A model generated the notes under the pieces. It ran no database searches. It saw nothing but the letters and a program-made list of their open reading frames with translations, and had not been told where the DNA came from. Of a stretch of 64,000 bases of DNA, positions 59,058 through 64,000 are shown one piece after another. A program made the position numbers and the translations under genes. Numbering within the stretch: position 1 is the first letter of the stretch; each line of letters starts with the position of its first letter. This DNA is from Torymus aiolomorphi (taxonomy: Eukaryota; Arthropoda; Insecta; Hymenoptera; Torymidae), in the NCBI GenBank assembly GCA_036365515.1, contig CM070873.1, forward strand, positions 227,741,876 to 227,805,875, given 5' to 3'.

Positions 59058-62000
59058 TTAAACCTTGTCGATTTTCTCCGTGTCTTCGGAATTGATCGTG
59101 GTCTGATCGACCAGCGACGTGTTGACGCTGTTGGTCTTGGAGGCGTCGACCGAGGAGCCGCCGTCACTTTTCGCCAGGCTCGACTCCGAGACCGTCGGGT
59201 GCGTATTGTCGCCGCCAAACTGCGTCGGCAGGATACCGGCGTTCGCGTCCTCGATCGCCTTGCGAAGCTAAATGAACCGAAGAGTAAAATTAGTAAGAGA
59301 ACATTTTCTTAAATATTTTACTTTTTGTTTTGAATCGTTACCATACCTTTAGTAAACATATTAATTCTATTATAGATCATTTTTAGAAAGCAGTAAAAAT
59401 TTATTCTTTACATCACCCACTCTTCACCAATACCTAATAACCTAATAACTTTATTAAATGAAAAGTTTTCATCCAACAAATTAATTTCTTGGTGATATGG
59501 AGAGCGTTTAAAAAATTTAATAATTTGAAATGTTTATACAAGAAAAAAATTCTACAAAATAACATGTGCATAAACGAACATATATAAACGACAGATAAAG
59601 CGTTGCACTCAAGACCCAAGTAGGACAACGACATCATTCAGTTCGCAATTATCGAGCAAACGAGAAAAAGCTGCTCTGTTTCTCACCTCCTTTAATCCGA
59701 CCACCCCGACTAGCCTGCCGATGGCCGTGACGTAGGCGTGATTGACGCCCACCATGCTGAAGAGACTGTGGACCTTAAGCAGCGACGTCCTCTCGACAAG
59801 CTGGAAAGGCGCCGGATCGATGTGGCAGCGGGAGAAATCGACCTCCAGTGCCATCTCGCTCTCCTCCCAGCGCTTCTGATCCTCTGCCGACATGTCGATC
59901 ACTCGTTCGCGTGGCTATGAAGAGCAAAGTTTCGCTTTATTGACATTTCTCAAGGGGTGAGAAAATCTTGAACGAATTCACTTTATATATGAAACGGAGA
60001 TAGAATGGTAGCGATGAAACTTTGTGTACATACTAGTTGAACTTTTTTAGACGCCGCTGGACTTGGTGTGAGCATCGGTTGGTGCACACCACCGTCTACG
60101 CTTTCGCGACGGCCGTTGCCCATGGTACCCGAGCCGAGTTCGGGATCTGGATCTACGTCTTGTAAAGTGGCAGATTTTCGGAAAATTGCTTCAAATGCTA
60201 ACCTTATTCTGCAAAAATAATTTTCATTATTTTCGTTGCTTGAATTGGCCATTCTTTTAATAGTGGTATAAGGTACCTGCTCTCAGCTCCTGTGACAGTA
60301 GTATAAGGTGTTACGGCAGGACTAACCAGTGGGCTGAAGCCCTTCAGGGTGAACGAATTAGTCTTCTTGAGAATTGATTTTTTCGGTTGCGATCCGAACA
60401 CTGGTGTATGAAAAGTATGCTAAAATAGAACGATTTATTAATGTTATATTTCAACAATAGTCTTCGAAAGTAAATCTTACATAGATGTTGGGAAAAGTAT
60501 TTCAGCAACTTACGTGATCTGAGTTGCCTACTCCGTTGCCCGGCGACATCGACAGGTCGTTAACACTCTGTCTTTGCATTTTGAGAATATCAGGAGCAGG
60601 TATAACTTCAAATCTCGACGGTCTTCTCGATCTCTCCTGCTCTCTTAATTGTCTCTCCATCTCTTCTTTCGCACGCTCCTCAGCCTCTTTGTGCCAACGT
60701 TGGGCAACCTATAAAACGATTTCATTGTTAGGTATGAGAACTCGGTAGCCGAACACTAATCGATTTAAGATTGAATCTTTTGTTTTTCAAACTCAATTTG
60801 TATCGTCGATTAACGGCTATTGTTATTAAATGATCATTAATGTCTTGTGGTATACAGGATGACTAATGCAATCTATGATATAATTGAAAATTGATAAGTA
60901 ATAATATAGGAAACAAAAAAACGTTGGCAATTACACAATAATAACTGTAATTCTCATCTTTTCTTTAAAACTACCCTAGTGGAAATCGTTTTGTAAATAA
61001 CTGAAAATAAATGTAAATAACTGAAAATAACTGAAAATAATTGTTTGGTTTGAGACGTAAATAACAGTTATTTTCAGATATTTACAGTTATTTTCAGTTA
61101 CTTAGTGATTTACAGTTATTTTCAGTTATTTGCACTTTTGTGAATCAATAATTGTAGAAAAATAGATACTAACAACCGTTATTAATAATCATTTTCAGTT
61201 TTTTCTGTTATTTACAGTTATTTTCAGTTAGTTACAGTTATTTTCAGTTAATTACAGTTATTTTCAGTTATTAACATTTATTTTCAGTTATTTACAGTTA
61301 TTTTCAGTTATTAACATTTATTTTCAGATATTTGCAGTTATTTTCAGTTATTCACAAAAACGATTTCCACTTGGGTAATACTGATATTATCGATTTTTGA
61401 AAATGTTAAATTCAAAAGACATTTACCTGCAGTCTCCTTTCTCTTCCAATGTGCCTCTCGATTAGCTTAATTAATTCTAGCCTTTGAATCGACCCCAATA
61501 AAATCATAGAGTCGGGATTATCAACGAGCGGAAAACCGCGCAGTTTCCTGTTCTCCTTCAATATTTCCTTTAGCCTCTGATACGTGATTCCATGCCAAAT
61601 GTATTTTACATCTCGTACCATAAAGTCTTCTACGTAAATGTTGTACATTCCTGCAACATTAAACAATAATCATTAAAATTTCGGTGCTTTGTGTAGAAAA
61701 TAATTCGTGTTAGTCTTACCGAAGTTTTTCCAAATTGTTAGCTATGTAAAAAAGATAATTTTTGAGTAATTTATGAGAAGTAAGTTAGAATTACATTTAG
61801 AACAATAATAAATAGAATTACGTTATAGATTTTAAGATCAGAATCAAGAATTTTATACAAGTGATACGTATTACAAACAATTTTTATATTCAAGGATCGA
61901 TTGTTTTACGAATTCAATAATTTTAAGTCCTTCAAAAACTTACTAATTATTGTCATCAAAAGTTTTCATTATGTAGGTACTTAATTTAACCAATTAGCAC

Positions 62001-63335
62001 AGCTCGAATTATTTGAAAACAATTATATAATGCACATCAAATTATCTCTCACAATTGGCTTCGTCACAGCAATCATCATTACGCTGATTTGTTTACTTAT
62101 TAAAAGTACACATCTCGGTGCAGATGGTCAATCGATCCAGGAAAATAAAAAGATCGTATCGTGTGAGCATTACACGCACGGCATCACCATCATCATGCAA
62201 CAGAGATGTAGAGAAATACGAACCCGAGCCCGACGGCAGCAAGTCCGGCAAATAAGGCAGCTTCTTGATGAGTATAATGCTGTCGTAGATGCTCGGCTGT
62301 AGGAGGGCGGCAATCGCGTTGCTGATCAGCACGGCTATCATCATCGGCACGATGTGCGTGATCTGGCCCGTCATCTCGAATATTATCACGCTCACGGATA
62401 TCGTGTGGGTCACCGCGCCGGAAAAGGCCGCAGCCCCGACCGTCGCGTATCCACCTGTGGACATTTCAAAACGCGCGCATGCGATCGTTACGATATATGT
62501 CGCCAGCTAATGAGTCTTGCTGGTGGTAATTTAGATCGCCGATGCGGTTTCATTAGCCACGATCGATTTTTTTTCTGTTTTTTTGCAATGTCGATTGGAA
62601 TTAGAGTTAGATCGAGAGGATCTGATGCGCAGCGTCAAGGATATTTTAAGATTTCAGAAAATATTATGCAAAACGGTATTTTAATGCAAAAGTTTAGAAC
62701 TTATCTTAATATATTTGAAGATACCTTTATCTTTAAGAAAAATTTTTTCTATGTCTGAATGTTTCATGAAAAATGCTCGATCTTAATAAATTTAAAACTG
62801 TCGTATCCGATTTTGTTACTTTGCTTAATTATACCGCAGGCAATTATGTCATCGTCTATTACAATTCGCAAACAACGCGTAATTATAGTTGCATAAAAAT
62901 TTTTATGTAAATGTAGATATACTTTACTGAACTGTAAAAAATTTATGGATCATTCGCTTGAAAAAGTGTTGCAATCGATATTTTTTATTCACGAGCTACT
63001 GGCACTCAATTTTTAAGACCAAATAGTGACCAGGCAATAAGATGAACGTTTAAGTCAATTTTTATAATTATTTTATGTTGATATGGTACTTTAGTATTCC
63101 ATTCGACATTTTTCAGCGAATTATCTTTATGCGCTGGTTTCTTATTATGCCAGTTAATTTAAAGCGATGTACCTGGAACGATTGGCGTTATGATGCCGCC
63201 GTAACGCACGCCATGCGGAAACTGAAGAGCCATCGCCTCGCCGACGGCTCTGCCGAGAGCAGCTCCGATTTTAAAAACTGGAATGAATATTCCCGATGGC
63301 ACTGGTACAGTCGAACTGATGATGGAAAAGATAAA
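59058..63335 (-). CDS. ClC-a: CLC chloride channel (ClC-a / ClC-2 class), C-terminal part
   Basis: Eight minus-strand exons with GT-AG introns and matching phases: 63335-63173, 62454-62224, 61650-61427, 60708-60514, 60419-60277, 60208-60034, 59914-59687, 59267-59058 (TAA). They encode 522 residues; the N-terminal half, with the GSGIP and GKEGP filter motifs and the gating glutamate, lies beyond base 64000. Seen here: [20 protein letters not shown] (helix N, chloride-binding GxFxP), the helix O-R region to [15 protein letters not shown] with the pore tyrosine, CBS1 ([14 protein letters not shown] to IERHIG), a charged linker with [26 protein letters not shown] and [15 protein letters not shown], and CBS2 ([10 protein letters not shown] to GLKELRKAI). 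These blocks mark the ClC-a/ClC-2 plasma-membrane channels, which pass chloride in epithelia and neurons. Two fold-back elements lie in introns. Confidence 0.95.
60974..61375. mobile_element. Minisatellite-filled fold-back element in a ClC-a intron
   Basis: Terminal repeats CCCTAGTGGAAATCGTTTT and AAAACGATTTCCACTTGGG are inverted and flanked by TA. The interior is almost entirely a degenerate tandem of CAGTTATTTTCAGTTATTTA; the left part carries the same unit in the opposite orientation (TAAATAACTGAAAATAA). It lies in the intron between the CBS1 exon and the linker exon, about 50 bases from the donor at 61426. Confidence 0.85.
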
Positions 63336-63662
63336 CTACAAAAGTTCATAATCATTTAGTTTTCGATTGGATGTTTTGAAATAATATTTTATTAGATATT
63401 AAACATTTTTTATAAGATTGATTTTTACAAAATATGAAATAGGTTTCTATAATCAAAGTTTTATGTATCTTTTTTATTATTTGTTTCTTTTAAAGAAGAG
63501 AATAACACAGACCCACAAAATACAAAAGGGGTTTGCGCGATGGACTAGGCTACGATATTCCCGTGTATTTTGGCCCAAGAAGCCGAATATGACCTCAGTT
63601 TTGGCACTGCACGTCATAATTTTAAGATATCCCTACCCCTAAAAATTTTGAGATATTTTCAT

Positions 63663-63979
63663 AGCAAGGTCAAACAATTTTTTTAATCATTTGGTCAGTT
63701 GTGTTATAAAGTACTAATTATCTACTATATAGAATCCATTTTAAGTCATCTGAATACGACCTTTCTCCTCCAAGAAATATGAAATCAAAAATTTCAGTCA
63801 TTATATTTCAAAGAAGGGAAAATTTTATTCATATAATTAAATTTTTAATTTAATGTTTCTCGAATGTTTCTCGAAGAAGAAAAATCGTAATCAAATGATT
63901 GGAAATGAATTCTGTAGCAGATAACTGGTGCTCTATAACACAGCAGACCAAATGATTAAAAAAATTTGTTGACCTTGCT
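63663..63979. mobile_element. Fold-back element in a ClC-a intron
   Basis: AGCAAGGTCAAACAATTTTT then TTAATCATTTGGTCAG at the left is mirrored by CAGACCAAATGATTAAAAAA then ATTTGTTGACCTTGCT at the right. Weaker pairing continues inward (CGACCTTTCTCC region against GAAGAAGAAAAATCG). It is probably a MITE, without coding sequence or a clear target duplication. Confidence 0.75.
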
Positions 63980-64000
63980 GTAATTAGTTTTTATAAATAA

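Noticed and set aside
60974..61375. CRISPR-like array of TTTTCAGTTATTTACAG units
   Set aside because: Units are contiguous without unique spacers, the genome is eukaryotic, and inverted ends with TA flanks show a mobile element.

Overview
The window reads as nuclear DNA of an insect. Two multi-exon genes have GT-AG introns and insect-like proteins, the noncoding DNA is very AT-rich with CpG-rich promoter-like islands, and the one nearly complete LTR element is a copia-type retrotransposon with the copia style of primer-binding site. The set of small terminal-inverted-repeat elements would fit a hymenopteran, but that is inference only.

Host genes. (1) 44677-48132, plus strand: a complete ten-exon carotenoid oxygenase (ninaB/BCO/RPE65 family, 649 residues) with all four iron-ligand histidines. 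It would cleave carotenoid to retinal, the visual chromophore. (2) 59058-63335, minus strand: the last eight coding exons of a CLC-type chloride channel (ClC-a/ClC-2 class), including the pore motif SGIFIP, helix R and both CBS domains; the 5' half lies beyond base 64000. The two genes converge. Candidate first coding exons of unidentified leftward genes, each with an upstream in-frame stop and a GTGAGT donor, sit at 6709-6773 and 44423-44452.

Layout. 1-7.2 kb holds three CpG-rich islands (about 0.4-0.9, 1.9-3.3 and 6.3-7.2 kb) separated by AT-rich DNA. 7.3-32 kb is a graveyard of mobile elements: a possible solo LTR, tRNA-derived sequences, a target-duplicated SINE, a dead Mutator-like and a dead hAT-like transposase, about ten fold-back (MITE-like) elements, and several copies of an unrecognised repeat family with palindromic termini, a TG microsatellite and a tandem module of about 320 bp. 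32-44 kb is mostly AT-rich DNA with short GC-richer islands upstream of ninaB. 44.7-48.5 kb is ninaB. 48.6-50.3 kb holds three small elements. 50470-55388 is the copia element: its LTRs differ at only two noticed positions and it has a 5-bp target duplication, but the coding region carries a nonsense codon, frameshifts and loss of the reverse transcriptase YVDD region. 59-64 kb is ClC-a, with two fold-back elements in its introns.

Nothing here proves a new cellular system. The most interesting unexplained structure is the dispersed hairpin-ended repeat family (copies near 10.9, 17.2, 26.2, 31.0, 48.7 and 56.6 kb), followed by a perfect 64-bp-arm palindrome with an 8-bp target duplication at 10493-10646.
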